This document shows positions 36,527-46,286 of a stretch of DNA of 64,000 nucleotides, one piece after another; positions within the stretch are counted from its first letter, which is position 1, and every line of letters begins with the position of its first letter. Location of the stretch: the NCBI RefSeq assembly GCF_020171725.1, contig NZ_JAIVAJ010000002.1:310001-374000 (forward strand). The letters run 5' to 3'. A model generated the notes under the pieces. It did not search any database and had not been told where the DNA came from. It was given only the letters and a program-made list of their open reading frames with translations. This DNA comes from Halobacillus litoralis (GTDB lineage Bacteria > Bacillota > Bacilli > Bacillales > Halobacillaceae). The translations under genes were made by a program, and so were the position numbers.

Positions 36527-37256
36527 TCTGTTTATGCTTCCTTAAAATTTCTTCGAGCTCGCCGAACGTTTCCACGTGCCTATTAAAGGTCATGTAGAGA
36601 AGCTGACGGAATAACTCAGCTGTCATAATGGCATCGTTTAAGGCGTGGTGCCGGTCTCTCTTCTCAATCCCGAAGTATTTCAATAACGGATCGAGCTGGT
36701 GTTTATCGGCGGGTAAGAGCCACTGCGCCAATACTTGAGAATCGATAACAGGAGGCTGGTACTGCGGAAGTTTCCACCTTTTCAGCATGGCCTGCAAAAA
36801 TCGCATGTCAAATTTTGCAGGGTGTGCAACGAGTACTGAGCCTTCACTGTAATCGAGAAAGTTTTGGAATCCGTCAATAAAGGGACTCGCATTCCGCAGT
36901 CGGTCTCTTGAGAGCCCTGTTAATCTCAAGGTTTGATTGTTGACAGGACGAATCGGGCGAATCACCTGGTGGAACGTTTTCCGGTGACACGCATCCAGTC
37001 CTTTGATGCGGATGGCACCGATGGAAATGATCTCATGTCCAATTTCAGGAAGAAACCCAGTCGTTTCCAAGTCGAATATTGTGTAATCTAACTCTTCAAG
37101 AGGTTTATTTTCGATCTCTGGATCGCGGGTGTAGTCCGACAGTTGTTGTTCGAGACGCTGGTAATGATTCCACTTTAAATACGGCTTAATTTTAAAATAA
37201 TACATCGGTTTTTCAAAAAGGATGTATTTCAAAATTTGTAAGTCAACGGGAACCAT
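36504..37256 (-). CDS. DnaQ/PolC-type 3'-5' exonuclease domain protein
   Basis: A 250-aa protein with a DEDDh exonuclease domain (about 55-225): Exo I is FDLETTG, Exo II surrounds HPAKFDMRFL, and Exo III is HHALNDA. A 50-residue helical N-terminal extension precedes it. It probably degrades DNA or RNA 3' ends. Its ATG overlaps the TAA of the upstream gene by one base (TAATG), so translation is coupled to the DUF294 protein, a pairing that suggests joint function. Confidence 0.88.
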   Translation of the reverse strand: MVPVDLQILKYILFEKPMYYFKIKPYLKWNHYQRLEQQLSDYTRDPEIENKPLEELDYTIFDLETTGFLPEIGHEIISIGAIRIKGLDACHRKTFHQVIRPIRPVNNQTLRLTGLSRDRLRNASPFIDGFQNFLDYSEGSVLVAHPAKFDMRFLQAMLKRWKLPQYQPPVIDSQVLAQWLLPADKHQLDPLLKYFGIEKRDRHHALNDAIMTAELFRQLLYMTFNRHVETFGELEEILRKHKQKKAKQDR

Positions 37257-39163
37257 TAAACCACCCGATTCCTATTGTAGCTGAGTTCTAGAACCTGCTG
37301 TAGACGTTTGGCGATAATTAATGCCTCACGCAGGGAGCGTCGTTGATCCTTTTTCAACTGTGACAACTTCAAGTCGTTGGACAGGCTCTCTTCCTCCTCG
37401 AGTTGGTTCAAGTTCGTCTCTAAGCGGAACAGCATCAAGCGGTGAAGGGCGGTTTTCGCGTTTTCGACGTCCCTTGGGTGGAAACGTTCCTGCTCAGCCA
37501 GAGATTCCAGACGGTTAACTGTATTGATGGCTTCAATTCCATGCTTCATGCTGTAAATCCGTACTGCATTGACAATCTGCATGATAGCGGACTTCTTCAA
37601 GTTGAGTGTCCGCTTCTTGCCAACACCGGAGATTCTTCCGAACGGCTGTACGGGGACTCTGAAACGAAGGGTATCCTTCATAAGCAGTTGATGGAGGTTC
37701 AAGGATTTCTGAACGCGGTTTGTCACGTATTTCTTCAAGTCATAAGCGAGGGAATAGTCCCCGAAAATCGGTCTGAAGTCCATGAAAATCGTAAAGTCGC
37801 GAATCTCTTCTGCATCCATCTGTTCAATCCAGCGGTCGATACTTTTATGCCAATTCGTCATCTGTTGACGCCACTTGTCCTCTTTTGCCATGATGCCGCC
37901 GTTACAGTAGGGGAATCCGCAGTCATCGAGCATGCGGTTGATCTTTTCAGCAAACGTAATAAAGTAAGCTTCAATTTGCTTCTTATGTTTCGAGTTTTCG
38001 TAATCCGACAAGATCATTCCGTTATCCTGATCCGTTGAGAAGGATTGCTCTTTTCTTCCTTCACTACCCATCACAAGAAAACAGTAATTGACGGGAGGAG
38101 CACCATGGCCTTCAGCAATCATTTCGTCTTCAGCAATTTGAACAATTTGTTTATGGATACGATCGTTGTAGTTCGTCATTAATTCCGCAATGTCATAGGC
38201 GAACATATTCTCTTTGATCAGACTGCGCACAAACTGCTGGAACCGCTTATTGTAGATAGGCGACAGCTGCTTGATCTCCTCCACACTCGTTGCATTCGAA
38301 ATTCGGTAAGTCAAATCGAAATACACGGAGTTTTTAATCGTGAAGAAGGAAGACTGCCTGAGGACCCCTACGACTTTGTCTCTGTGTAAGACAGGGATAA
38401 TTTCGGTTGGATGGTGCTTTAAATAACTGAGCGCGTCGTAAATGAATTCCTGTTGATTGATTTCATAAGATTCTTCTGACATATAGGCTCTCACTGGGTT
38501 CAAGTGGTCATTTTCGAAATAAGCTTTCAGGATTTCCCCGTAACCAATCATCCCGAGCATGGATTTCTCATCATCACTGACAATCAAAGCTTCAATTTTC
38601 TGCTGTTGCAGCAGTCGGGCTGCTTCTTCGATCGAAGCGTCCGGGTGAATGAACGTCGGCGTCTCCATGTAAGCCTCCGCACGCTTCTTATAAAGATCAC
38701 GGTCATCCTGCTCATCTGTCGTCGAACTCTTGTATTTCACTTCATCATACAAGCTCTTCATCAGGTGGCTGATGCCGTCCATTACGACTTTGGAAAACTT
38801 CGTGTTATTCGACATCACTTTCAGGAATGACTCCCGCTCAAAGCAAAGCGTCTTGATCGGCTCTAATGCTTGTACAGAAAACCGCATCTCTCCGCTGGTG
38901 AGCAGGATCATGACGCCGATCAAGTCACCTGGATAATAAAATCGGACCGAAAGCTGACGGCCGTTCGATCGGTGCATAATATTCTTAGCCAGACCGGACA
39001 CTAAGAAATGGATATCAATGGTATCGTCTGCCTGGTCTTCATGAATCAAGAATTCATTCTTGCTGAATTCTTTCACAACTGCTTTGCCGAAGACTTCTTC
39101 AAATTCTTCCTCGCTCAGCAAGTCGAATGGATATTGTGTGCGAAATAGTTCAAACTCTGCCAT
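37256..39163 (-). CDS. Cyclic-nucleotide-binding, CBS and DUF294 nucleotidyltransferase-like protein
   Basis: A 635-aa cytoplasmic multidomain protein. Residues about 15-135 form a cNMP-binding domain (GDLIGVMILL, MRFSVQALEP). Two CBS repeats lie at about 160-280. A DUF294 nucleotidyltransferase-like domain (about 300-430) has GSEGRKEQSFSTDQDNG, where the GS and two aspartates match a polymerase-beta-type site. A DUF294 C-terminal domain follows (about 465-610). By analogy with GlnD-like proteins it may modify a partner in response to a nucleotide; target unknown. It is the second gene of a three-gene minus-strand operon. Confidence 0.9.
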   Translation of the reverse strand: MAEFELFRTQYPFDLLSEEEFEEVFGKAVVKEFSKNEFLIHEDQADDTIDIHFLVSGLAKNIMHRSNGRQLSVRFYYPGDLIGVMILLTSGEMRFSVQALEPIKTLCFERESFLKVMSNNTKFSKVVMDGISHLMKSLYDEVKYKSSTTDEQDDRDLYKKRAEAYMETPTFIHPDASIEEAARLLQQQKIEALIVSDDEKSMLGMIGYGEILKAYFENDHLNPVRAYMSEESYEINQQEFIYDALSYLKHHPTEIIPVLHRDKVVGVLRQSSFFTIKNSVYFDLTYRISNATSVEEIKQLSPIYNKRFQQFVRSLIKENMFAYDIAELMTNYNDRIHKQIVQIAEDEMIAEGHGAPPVNYCFLVMGSEGRKEQSFSTDQDNGMILSDYENSKHKKQIEAYFITFAEKINRMLDDCGFPYCNGGIMAKEDKWRQQMTNWHKSIDRWIEQMDAEEIRDFTIFMDFRPIFGDYSLAYDLKKYVTNRVQKSLNLHQLLMKDTLRFRVPVQPFGRISGVGKKRTLNLKKSAIMQIVNAVRIYSMKHGIEAINTVNRLESLAEQERFHPRDVENAKTALHRLMLFRLETNLNQLEEEESLSNDLKLSQLKKDQRRSLREALIIAKRLQQVLELSYNRNRVV

Positions 39164-39188
39164 TGGAGATAACCCCCTTTTTTCATAA

Positions 39189-39425
39189 TCAATCTTCTTT
39201 TTGAAAGCGTCCTTTTGTCAGGTTGCGCTTTCGGTCGCGATGTAAAATAAACCCTCCGATAAAGGCGATGCCTCCGATGACGAAAGCAAGTCCCGCAACC
39301 CCTTGCAAGGCGATATGCAGGAAAACCGGATGAAATTCACCAAATAAAGCATCCCGAATCAGTTTAATGCCGTAAACAGCAACAATTCCGGGAATGACTA
39401 AAATGAGAAGTGCAATGATTCGCAT
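39189..39425 (-). CDS. yqzF: DUF2627 family membrane protein (YqzF-like)
   Basis: A 78-aa protein with two transmembrane helices (about 3-22 and 38-62) and a basic C-terminus (HRDRKRNLTKGRFQ). The function is unknown. It is divergent from bkdR as yqzF is in B. subtilis, and starts the minus-strand operon with a spacing of 25 nt to the DUF294 gene. Confidence 0.88.
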   Translation of the reverse strand: MRIIALLILVIPGIVAVYGIKLIRDALFGEFHPVFLHIALQGVAGLAFVIGGIAFIGGFILHRDRKRNLTKGRFQKED

Positions 39426-39497
39426 AGTCGTATAACCCCTTTAATTATTCCATTCATAGTATATCAAATCAGAGATAGAGAAGGAACTCTATAGGAC

Positions 39498-39526
39498 TTG
39501 CTAAAAGGTGCAGGCTAATGTATGAT
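39498..39526 (+). promoter_or_regulatory. bkdR promoter (sigma-A type)
   Basis: TTGCTA (39498-39503) and TATGAT (39521-39526) are 17 bp apart, 34 nt before bkdR. Confidence 0.65.
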
Positions 39527-39559
39527 TAAATTGCGCAAAAAATTGCAGGGTGTGGTGAA

Positions 39560-41632
39560 ATGAAACGTGTATTAATTGTCGGTGCAGGAAAAGGCGGAAC
39601 AGCCCTGTTGCAGTTGTTGAATGAAACGGATCGGATGAAAGTGGTGGCAATCACGGACATCGACCCAGAAGCTAAGGGATTTGCCCTTGCCCATTCTTAT
39701 GGGATATCGACTGGGCGTGACTGGCAGGATTGGATACATAGAGAGATCGATATTGTGATCGAGGCCACTGGCAGTGACACGGTTTTTGAAGAGATACGGT
39801 CCACCCGTAAACGGTCGACCGTTTTAATACCAGGTTCAGTTGCTTATATTACGTCGGAACTCCTTGAAGAGAAGGAGTCTCTTGTACAGAAGCTGAAAGA
39901 GCAGACCGATAATCAGCATTTGATTCTAAACAGTATTCACGATGGTATGATCGTCATTTCCAAAGACGAACACGTTTCTTTCATGAACAAAAGTGCAGAA
40001 CGGATTTTAGGTAGAGACCGGAACCGCATTATCGGACGACCGGTCCAGGACATTATTCCAACCTCGAGACTTCCTCACTTGTTGGAATCAAAAGAAAAAG
40101 AAGTGAACCAGAAGCTTGAGCTAGATAATGGAAAAAAGGTCATTACGACAAGAATTCCGATGATTGGCGAAGATGGACAGGTCATTGGAGCTTACGCGGT
40201 TTTCAAAGATATAACAGAAGTGGTCGATTTAGCGGAAGAGATTACAGATCTCAAAGAAGTCAAGACGATGCTCGAGGCGATCATTCATTCTTCAGACGAA
40301 GCCATTTCGGTCGTAGATGAAATTGGAAACGGTTTAATGATCAACCCCGCTTATACGAGAATTACAGGTTTAGAAGAAAAGGATATCGTAGGCAGACCGG
40401 CGACGGTCGACATTTCAGAAGGTGAGAGCATGCACATGAAGGTGCTCAAAACCCGTAAGCCCGTAAGAGGAGTCCGTTTGAAGGTTGGACCGGCCAAGCG
40501 TGATGTACTTGTAAACGTCGCCCCTGTCATCGTTGATGGTGAACTGAGAGGAAGTGTAGGGGTTCTGCACGATCTTTCAGAAATCGAATCGTTAACGAAC
40601 GAACTGAAGCGGGCGAGACAGATTATCCGAAATCTGGAAGCGAAATATACGTTCGATGACATTATTGGAAACTCCGAAGAGATGACCCTTGCTCTCGAAC
40701 AGGCCAAAGTCGGAGCAAAGACGCCCGCTACTGTTCTGCTTCGAGGAGAGTCCGGTACAGGGAAGGAACTGTTTGCTCACGCCATTCATAACGAAAGTGA
40801 GCGGCGACATAATAAGTTCATTCGTGTGAACTGTGCAGCCGTAGAAGAATCCCTATTAGAAAGAGAACTGTTCGGTTATGTGGACGGAGCTTTCTCAGGC
40901 GCCAGAAGAGGCGGGAAGAAAGGTTTGTTCGAAGAAGCGAACTCGGGAAGTATTTTCCTTGATGAAATCGGTGAGTTGACCCTGCCGATGCAGGCGAAGC
41001 TGCTCCGAGTCCTTCAGGAGAATGAAGTCATTCGTGTAGGTGGTACGAAGCCCATTCATGTTGATGTTCGAGTGATTGCTGCCACCAATATGAATTTGGA
41101 GAAAGCGATTATGACGAAGGTGTTTCGTGAGGATCTTTATTACCGGCTGAACAGGCTGCCTATTTATATTCCTCCTTTGAGAGAGCGGAAGTCGGACGTT
41201 AAGATGCTTTCTCATCATCTCATCGAACGGTTGAATGAGGATTATGGACGGAATGTAACCAGCCTGTCTGGTGAAGCATTAGCACTTCTTGAAGAGTATG
41301 ATTGGCCGGGCAATGTGCGAGAGCTTGAGAACATAATCGGCCGGGCTATGATTTACATGGATCATTTAGAGGAAACAATCAAAGCGGACCATCTACCGAG
41401 GTTGAACCATGACGCCAAATCAGAGCTCAATGAACCCCAAGCGGCATGGCTTGGAGAAACGCTTCAGCAGGCCGTCGATGATTTTGAACGGAAGCTGTTA
41501 GCCGATGCCTTCAGGGCACATCATTTTAATAAAACTCAGACTGCAAAGGCGCTGGGGATCTCCGTACGCAACTTATACTATAAGTTGGAGAAGTATGGAT
41601 TGGATAAAAACACCATGCAGGATTCTTCATGA
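39560..41632 (+). CDS. bkdR: Sigma-54-dependent activator of the bkd operon
   Basis: A 690-aa enhancer-binding protein. Residues 1-115 resemble a Rossmann/NAD-type domain ([14 protein letters not shown]). Two PAS domains follow (about 120-230 and 238-345). The AAA+ domain (about 370-600) has the Walker A motif GESGTGKE, and the sigma-54-contacting loop reads GAFSGA (443-448) rather than GAFTGA. A Fis-type helix-turn-helix ([23 protein letters not shown]) ends the protein. It should activate the -24/-12 promoter directly downstream when branched-chain substrates are sensed. The start is ATG 39560. Confidence 0.95.
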   Translation: MKRVLIVGAGKGGTALLQLLNETDRMKVVAITDIDPEAKGFALAHSYGISTGRDWQDWIHREIDIVIEATGSDTVFEEIRSTRKRSTVLIPGSVAYITSELLEEKESLVQKLKEQTDNQHLILNSIHDGMIVISKDEHVSFMNKSAERILGRDRNRIIGRPVQDIIPTSRLPHLLESKEKEVNQKLELDNGKKVITTRIPMIGEDGQVIGAYAVFKDITEVVDLAEEITDLKEVKTMLEAIIHSSDEAISVVDEIGNGLMINPAYTRITGLEEKDIVGRPATVDISEGESMHMKVLKTRKPVRGVRLKVGPAKRDVLVNVAPVIVDGELRGSVGVLHDLSEIESLTNELKRARQIIRNLEAKYTFDDIIGNSEEMTLALEQAKVGAKTPATVLLRGESGTGKELFAHAIHNESERRHNKFIRVNCAAVEESLLERELFGYVDGAFSGARRGGKKGLFEEANSGSIFLDEIGELTLPMQAKLLRVLQENEVIRVGGTKPIHVDVRVIAATNMNLEKAIMTKVFREDLYYRLNRLPIYIPPLRERKSDVKMLSHHLIERLNEDYGRNVTSLSGEALALLEEYDWPGNVRELENIIGRAMIYMDHLEETIKADHLPRLNHDAKSELNEPQAAWLGETLQQAVDDFERKLLADAFRAHHFNKTQTAKALGISVRNLYYKLEKYGLDKNTMQDSS

Positions 41633-41673
41633 AATTGAACATGAAAATGATAAGGTTTTCAACTTTTTATCAA

Positions 41674-41690
41674 TTGGCACAATGGGTGCT
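41674..41690 (+). promoter_or_regulatory. Sigma-54 (-24/-12) promoter of the bkd operon
   Basis: TTGGCAC (41674-41680) is followed five bases after the TGGCAC block by GTGCT (41686-41690), giving the exact GG-GC spacing of the sigma-54 consensus TGGCAC-N5-TTGCW. Transcription should start near 41701, only 11 nt before the ptb ATG, so the ribosome binding site GAGGTGA would lie at the very 5' end of the mRNA. Confidence 0.9.
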
Positions 41691-41711
41691 TGACCAAAAC
41701 GAGGTGACAAC

Positions 41712-42614
41712 ATGAATTCGTTGAATGAATTAGTACAAAATGTCGACCGCACCAACATCAAGACAGTGGCTGTTGCTCAAGCGGCAGACAACGAGGTGCT
41801 GAAGGCTGTCAAAAAGGCAGCAGAAGAGAAGCTTGCAAACTTCCTACTTGTAGGAGAGAAGGAGCGTATCGAAGAAGCCGCAAACGAGGTGGCGCTTGAC
41901 CTGCAGCAACCGGGGATCGAGCTGTTGGAGTGTTCGAATTCCGAAGCAGCATTAGAGGCGGTCAAAGCCGTTCAACAAAAAAAGGCACATGTGGTGATGA
42001 AAGGAAATATCGATACGAAGTCTCTCTTGAAAGCGGTCCTCGATAAGCAGTACGGACTGCGTGGGAAAGGAGTGCTTTCGCACGTTGCCTTATTCGAAGT
42101 GCCGGGCAGGGACAAGCTGATCTTCTTAACGGACTCAGCTATGAACATCGCTCCGACATTAGAAGAAAAAGTATCCATTTTAAACAATGCGGTGCAAGTG
42201 GCGAACAAAGCCGGGTGGGCTGAGCCGAAAGTCGCTCCAATTGCAGCTGTTGAAGTAGTGAACCCGGCCATGCCGGCTACACAGGATGCAGCCATCCTCA
42301 CCCAGATGAATCGACGAGGTCAGATTAAAGGCTGTCTCGTTGACGGACCACTTGCTTTTGACAATGCAGTGGACCAGAAGGCTGCAGAACAGAAAGGCAT
42401 TCATTCAGAAGTAGCAGGTCATGCGGACATCTTACTCGTTCCGACCATTGAAGTGGCCAATGCTTTATATAAATCTTTTATGTATTTTGCAGGTGCAAAA
42501 GTCGCCGCTGTCATAAGTGGAGCAAAGGCTCCGATCGTACTTACATCTCGAGCAGACACAGCGGAAAGTAAAGTCTATTCACTAGCTCTTGCCCTACAAT
42601 CAACTACCAACTAG
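41712..42614 (+). CDS. ptb: Phosphate butyryltransferase
   Basis: A 300-aa phosphotransacylase converting butyryl- or branched acyl-CoA to the acyl phosphate. It shows the family stretches VVMKGNIDTKSLLKAVL, IFLTDSAMNI and LVDGPLAFDNAVD. With Buk it conserves energy as ATP from branched-chain acyl-CoA. The ribosome binding site is GAGGTGA at 41701-41707. It is the first gene of the bkd operon. Confidence 0.95.
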   Translation: MNSLNELVQNVDRTNIKTVAVAQAADNEVLKAVKKAAEEKLANFLLVGEKERIEEAANEVALDLQQPGIELLECSNSEAALEAVKAVQQKKAHVVMKGNIDTKSLLKAVLDKQYGLRGKGVLSHVALFEVPGRDKLIFLTDSAMNIAPTLEEKVSILNNAVQVANKAGWAEPKVAPIAAVEVVNPAMPATQDAAILTQMNRRGQIKGCLVDGPLAFDNAVDQKAAEQKGIHSEVAGHADILLVPTIEVANALYKSFMYFAGAKVAAVISGAKAPIVLTSRADTAESKVYSLALALQSTTN

Positions 42615-42626
42615 GAGGAATTTATA

Positions 42627-43721
42627 ATGGAAATCTTCAAGTATATGAACGAATACGATTACGAACAATTGGTGCTTTGTCAGGATGAACAATCTGGTTT
42701 GAAAGCGATTATTGCGATTCACGATACAACGCTTGGACCTGCTCTTGGTGGTACTCGGATGTGGACATACGCTTCTGAAGCAGATGCGATTGAAGATGCT
42801 CTTAGACTATCAAAGGGAATGACATACAAAAATGCTGCTGCCGGATTGAATCTGGGTGGAGGTAAGACGGTTATCATCGGTGATCCTAAAAAGGATAAAA
42901 ACGAAGAAATGTTCCGTGCGTTCGGACGTTTCATCCAAGGATTGAACGGAAGATACATCACAGCTGAAGACGTGGGAACAACGGTACAGGATATGGACCT
43001 GATTCACGAAGAAACAGACTACGTAACAGGAATTTCACCAGCATTCGGTTCATCAGGAAACCCTTCACCAGTAACAGCGTACGGTGTCTACCGTGGTATG
43101 AAGGCTGCTGCGAAAGAAGGATTCGGTTCTGATTCACTTGAAGGGAAAACGGTTGCTGTTCAGGGTGTCGGGAACGTTGCTTATAACCTTTGCCGCCACC
43201 TTCACGAAGAAGGAGCGAGCCTGATTGTAACAGACATCAATAAAGAAGCTGTTCAACGTGCTGTGGAAGAATTCGGTGCAGAAGCAGTGGAACCTGATGA
43301 AATTTACAGCGTAGATTGTGACATTTATGCGCCTTGTGCCCTTGGTGCGACGATCAATGACGACACGATTCCTCAGCTGAAGGCTAAAGTCATTGCTGGT
43401 GCAGCGAACAACCAATTGAAAGAGACGAAGCACGGCGATATCCTACACGAAAAAGGCATCGTGTACACACCTGACTATGTCATCAATGCTGGCGGTGTCA
43501 TCAACGTAGCCGATGAGCTGCATGGCTACAACAAAGAGCGTGCGATGAAGCGAGTGGAAACGATTTACGATAACGTAGCACGTGTATTTGAAATCTCTCG
43601 TCGTGACAACATACCAACATACGCAGCAGCAGACCGTATGGCTGAAGAGCGCATCGAACGCCTTCGTCGCTCACGCAGCCAATTCCTTCAGAACGGTCAT
43701 CACATTCTTTCTAGAAAATAA
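42627..43721 (+). CDS. bcd: Leucine dehydrogenase
   Basis: A 364-aa NAD-dependent amino acid dehydrogenase that deaminates leucine, isoleucine and valine to the keto acids used by the Bkd complex. It has GGTRMW, the catalytic lysine in [13 protein letters not shown], the ITAEDVGTT segment and the nucleotide fold [13 protein letters not shown]. The ribosome binding site is AGGAGG. Confidence 0.96.
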   Translation: MEIFKYMNEYDYEQLVLCQDEQSGLKAIIAIHDTTLGPALGGTRMWTYASEADAIEDALRLSKGMTYKNAAAGLNLGGGKTVIIGDPKKDKNEEMFRAFGRFIQGLNGRYITAEDVGTTVQDMDLIHEETDYVTGISPAFGSSGNPSPVTAYGVYRGMKAAAKEGFGSDSLEGKTVAVQGVGNVAYNLCRHLHEEGASLIVTDINKEAVQRAVEEFGAEAVEPDEIYSVDCDIYAPCALGATINDDTIPQLKAKVIAGAANNQLKETKHGDILHEKGIVYTPDYVINAGGVINVADELHGYNKERAMKRVETIYDNVARVFEISRRDNIPTYAAADRMAEERIERLRRSRSQFLQNGHHILSRK

Positions 43722-43743
43722 GTCATAACGGAGGTCAAAGACA

Positions 43744-44829
43744 GTGCAAACCCATCGAATACTAGTCATCAACCCAGGCTCCACCTCAACTAAGATCGGC
43801 GTCTTTGACGATCAAGAAGTAGTTTTTGAAAAGACAATCCGTCATAAGCCGGAAGAGGTCAATCAATATAAACGCATCATCGATCAATATGATTTCAGAA
43901 AGCAAGTCATTCTTGATGAGTTAAATTTTGCAGGGATCAAGATTGATGAGTTCAGCGCTGTATGCGGACGGGGCGGCCTGCTTCGTCCGATTGAAGGCGG
44001 TACGTATGAAGTCAATGATGCGATGCTTGAAGATTTGAAGAACGGCTATAACGGCGAGCATGCCTCAAACCTTGGCGGAATCATTGCTCACGAAATAGCG
44101 AAAGGGCTTGATATTGGAGCTTACATTGTAGACCCGGTCGTCGTCGATGAGCTTCAAGATATTGCACGTGTTTCAGGTGTACCTGAAATACCGAGGAAAA
44201 GTATCTTCCATGCGTTGAATCAAAAGGCTGTTGCCAGAAGAGCCGCAAAAGATTTGAATAAGTCGTATCGAGAAACGCGCCTGATCGTTACCCATATGGG
44301 CGGAGGGATTACGGTCGGAGCACATGCTGAAGGACGCGTGATCGATGTGAATAACGGCCTGCATGGTGACGGACCTTTTTCTCCTGAACGTGCCGGCACG
44401 GTTCCGGCAGGGGACCTTGTATCCATTTGTTTTTCCGGGCAATACTACCGTGATGAAGTGATGAAAAAGCTCGTCGGACAAGGTGGTCTGATGGCTTACC
44501 TTGATACGAATGATGCCCGCGAAGTGGAGAAGATGGTCGAACATGGAGATAAGAAAGCGAAGCTGGTCTATGAGGCTATGGCGTACCAAATCGCGAAAGA
44601 GATCGGCAGTATGAGTGCCGTGCTTGGCGGTGAAGTGGATGCGATTGCACTTACTGGTGGACTAGCCTACGGAGAGCGATTCGTCGAAGAAATTAAAAAG
44701 CGCGTACACTGGATCTCAGATGTATTGGTTTACCCAGGTGAAAACGAGCTGGAAGCCTTAACGGAAGGGACACTGCGTGTGTTGAATAAAGAAGAAGTGC
44801 CGAAGCAATATCCTAACTTTGCAGAGTAG
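43744..44829 (+). CDS. buk: Butyrate kinase
   Basis: A 361-aa ASKHA-fold kinase making ATP from butyryl or branched acyl phosphate. It begins [16 protein letters not shown] and carries [31 protein letters not shown] and [12 protein letters not shown]. The start is GTG 43744 with GGAGG upstream. Confidence 0.95.
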   Translation: MQTHRILVINPGSTSTKIGVFDDQEVVFEKTIRHKPEEVNQYKRIIDQYDFRKQVILDELNFAGIKIDEFSAVCGRGGLLRPIEGGTYEVNDAMLEDLKNGYNGEHASNLGGIIAHEIAKGLDIGAYIVDPVVVDELQDIARVSGVPEIPRKSIFHALNQKAVARRAAKDLNKSYRETRLIVTHMGGGITVGAHAEGRVIDVNNGLHGDGPFSPERAGTVPAGDLVSICFSGQYYRDEVMKKLVGQGGLMAYLDTNDAREVEKMVEHGDKKAKLVYEAMAYQIAKEIGSMSAVLGGEVDAIALTGGLAYGERFVEEIKKRVHWISDVLVYPGENELEALTEGTLRVLNKEEVPKQYPNFAE

Positions 44830-44844
44830 AAAGGAAAGGTATGT

Positions 44845-46266
44845 ATGGCAGAAGAATATGATTTGGTCGTCTTAGGCGGAGGAACAGGCGGTTATGTAGC
44901 CGCCATCCGTGCGTCAAAGCTTGGATTGAAAACAGCGCTTGTTGAAAAGCGTGAATTAGGAGGAACATGTTTGCACAGAGGGTGTATTCCTTCAAAGGCT
45001 TTGCTTAGAAGTGCAGAAGTGTTCCGCCAGACAAAAGAAGCGGAATCCTATGGTGTGTCGGCGGGTGAACCGACGTTGAACTTCCTGAAAGTCCAAGAGC
45101 GTAAGCAGTCGATTGTCGATACGCTACATAAAGGCGTTCAAGGGTTGATGAAAAAAGGGAAGATTGACGTCTATGAAGGGTTCGGTCGCATTTTAGGACC
45201 GTCGATCTTTTCCCCTACAGCCGGTACCATTTCTGTCGAAATGAATAACGGTGAAGAAAATGAGATGCTTATTCCTAAAAATGTTCTCGTTGCAACAGGT
45301 TCAAGTCCAAAGTCCCTTCCTGGCCTTGAAGTGGATGGGGAGTATGTGATGACTTCTGACGAGGCACTGAATATGGAGGAACTTCCTAAATCGATCATCA
45401 TCGTCGGTGGCGGTGTGATCGGAATCGAATGGGCTTCCATGCTTTCAGACTTCGGTGTCGATGTCACCGTGCTTGAATACATGTCAGCGATCCTCCCGAC
45501 TGAGGATCAGGATGTATCCAAGGAAATGCTTAAACAGATGAAGAAAAAGGGCGTCAACGTCGTCACGGATGCGAAAGTATTGCCGGATACACTCGATAAA
45601 TCTAACGGTGTCTCCATCCAGGCAGAAGTGGATGGCGAATCTGTCTCCTATGAAGCGGAGAAGATGCTCGTCTCTGTCGGACGCTCAGCGAACGTGAACA
45701 ATATCGGACTGGAAAACACGGATATTGTGGTGGAGAACGGGTTCATTCAAACGAATGACATGTACCAGACGAAAGAGAGCCACATCTACGCAATTGGAGA
45801 CGTGATTGGCGGCATGATGCTAGCGCATGTTGCCTCTCATGAGGGAATCGTAGCCGTCGAGCATATGGCTGATAAAACGCCGCATCCGATTCAGGCTGAT
45901 CAAGTCCCGACTTGTATTTACTCCAACCCTGAAGTAGCAAGTGTAGGATTGACAGAACAGCAGGCTAAAGACCAGGGCTATGATCTGAAAGTAGGCAAGT
46001 TCCCGTTCCAGGCGATTGGAAAAGCGCTCGTGTTCGGTGAAACAGACGGTTTTGTGAAAATTATTGCCGATAAAGATACCGATGACTTGTTAGGGGTCCA
46101 TATGGTCGGACCTCATGTAACAGATATGATTTCAGAAGCAGGACTTGCCAAAGTGTTAGATGCGACCCCTTGGGAAATCGCAGAAAGCATTCACCCACAC
46201 CCGACACTTGCTGAGGCGATCGGTGAGGCCGCGATGGCAGTGGATGCTAACCAAATTCACGGATAG
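44845..46266 (+). CDS. lpdV: Dihydrolipoyl dehydrogenase of the Bkd complex (E3)
   Basis: A 473-aa FAD disulfide oxidoreductase that reoxidises lipoamide on BkdB with NAD. The FAD motif is VVLGGGTGGYVAAI, the redox disulfide is GGTCLHRGC (C42, C47), the NAD motif is IIVGGGVIGIEWASM, and the C-terminal catalytic HPHPTLAE is present. Confidence 0.95.
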   Translation: MAEEYDLVVLGGGTGGYVAAIRASKLGLKTALVEKRELGGTCLHRGCIPSKALLRSAEVFRQTKEAESYGVSAGEPTLNFLKVQERKQSIVDTLHKGVQGLMKKGKIDVYEGFGRILGPSIFSPTAGTISVEMNNGEENEMLIPKNVLVATGSSPKSLPGLEVDGEYVMTSDEALNMEELPKSIIIVGGGVIGIEWASMLSDFGVDVTVLEYMSAILPTEDQDVSKEMLKQMKKKGVNVVTDAKVLPDTLDKSNGVSIQAEVDGESVSYEAEKMLVSVGRSANVNNIGLENTDIVVENGFIQTNDMYQTKESHIYAIGDVIGGMMLAHVASHEGIVAVEHMADKTPHPIQADQVPTCIYSNPEVASVGLTEQQAKDQGYDLKVGKFPFQAIGKALVFGETDGFVKIIADKDTDDLLGVHMVGPHVTDMISEAGLAKVLDATPWEIAESIHPHPTLAEAIGEAAMAVDANQIHG

Positions 46267-46286
46267 AGATCAGAGGAGGGAATTTC

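Noticed and set aside
37442..38038. 198-codon plus-strand frame inside the DUF294 gene
   Set aside because: Shadow frame opposite a clearly recognisable multidomain gene.
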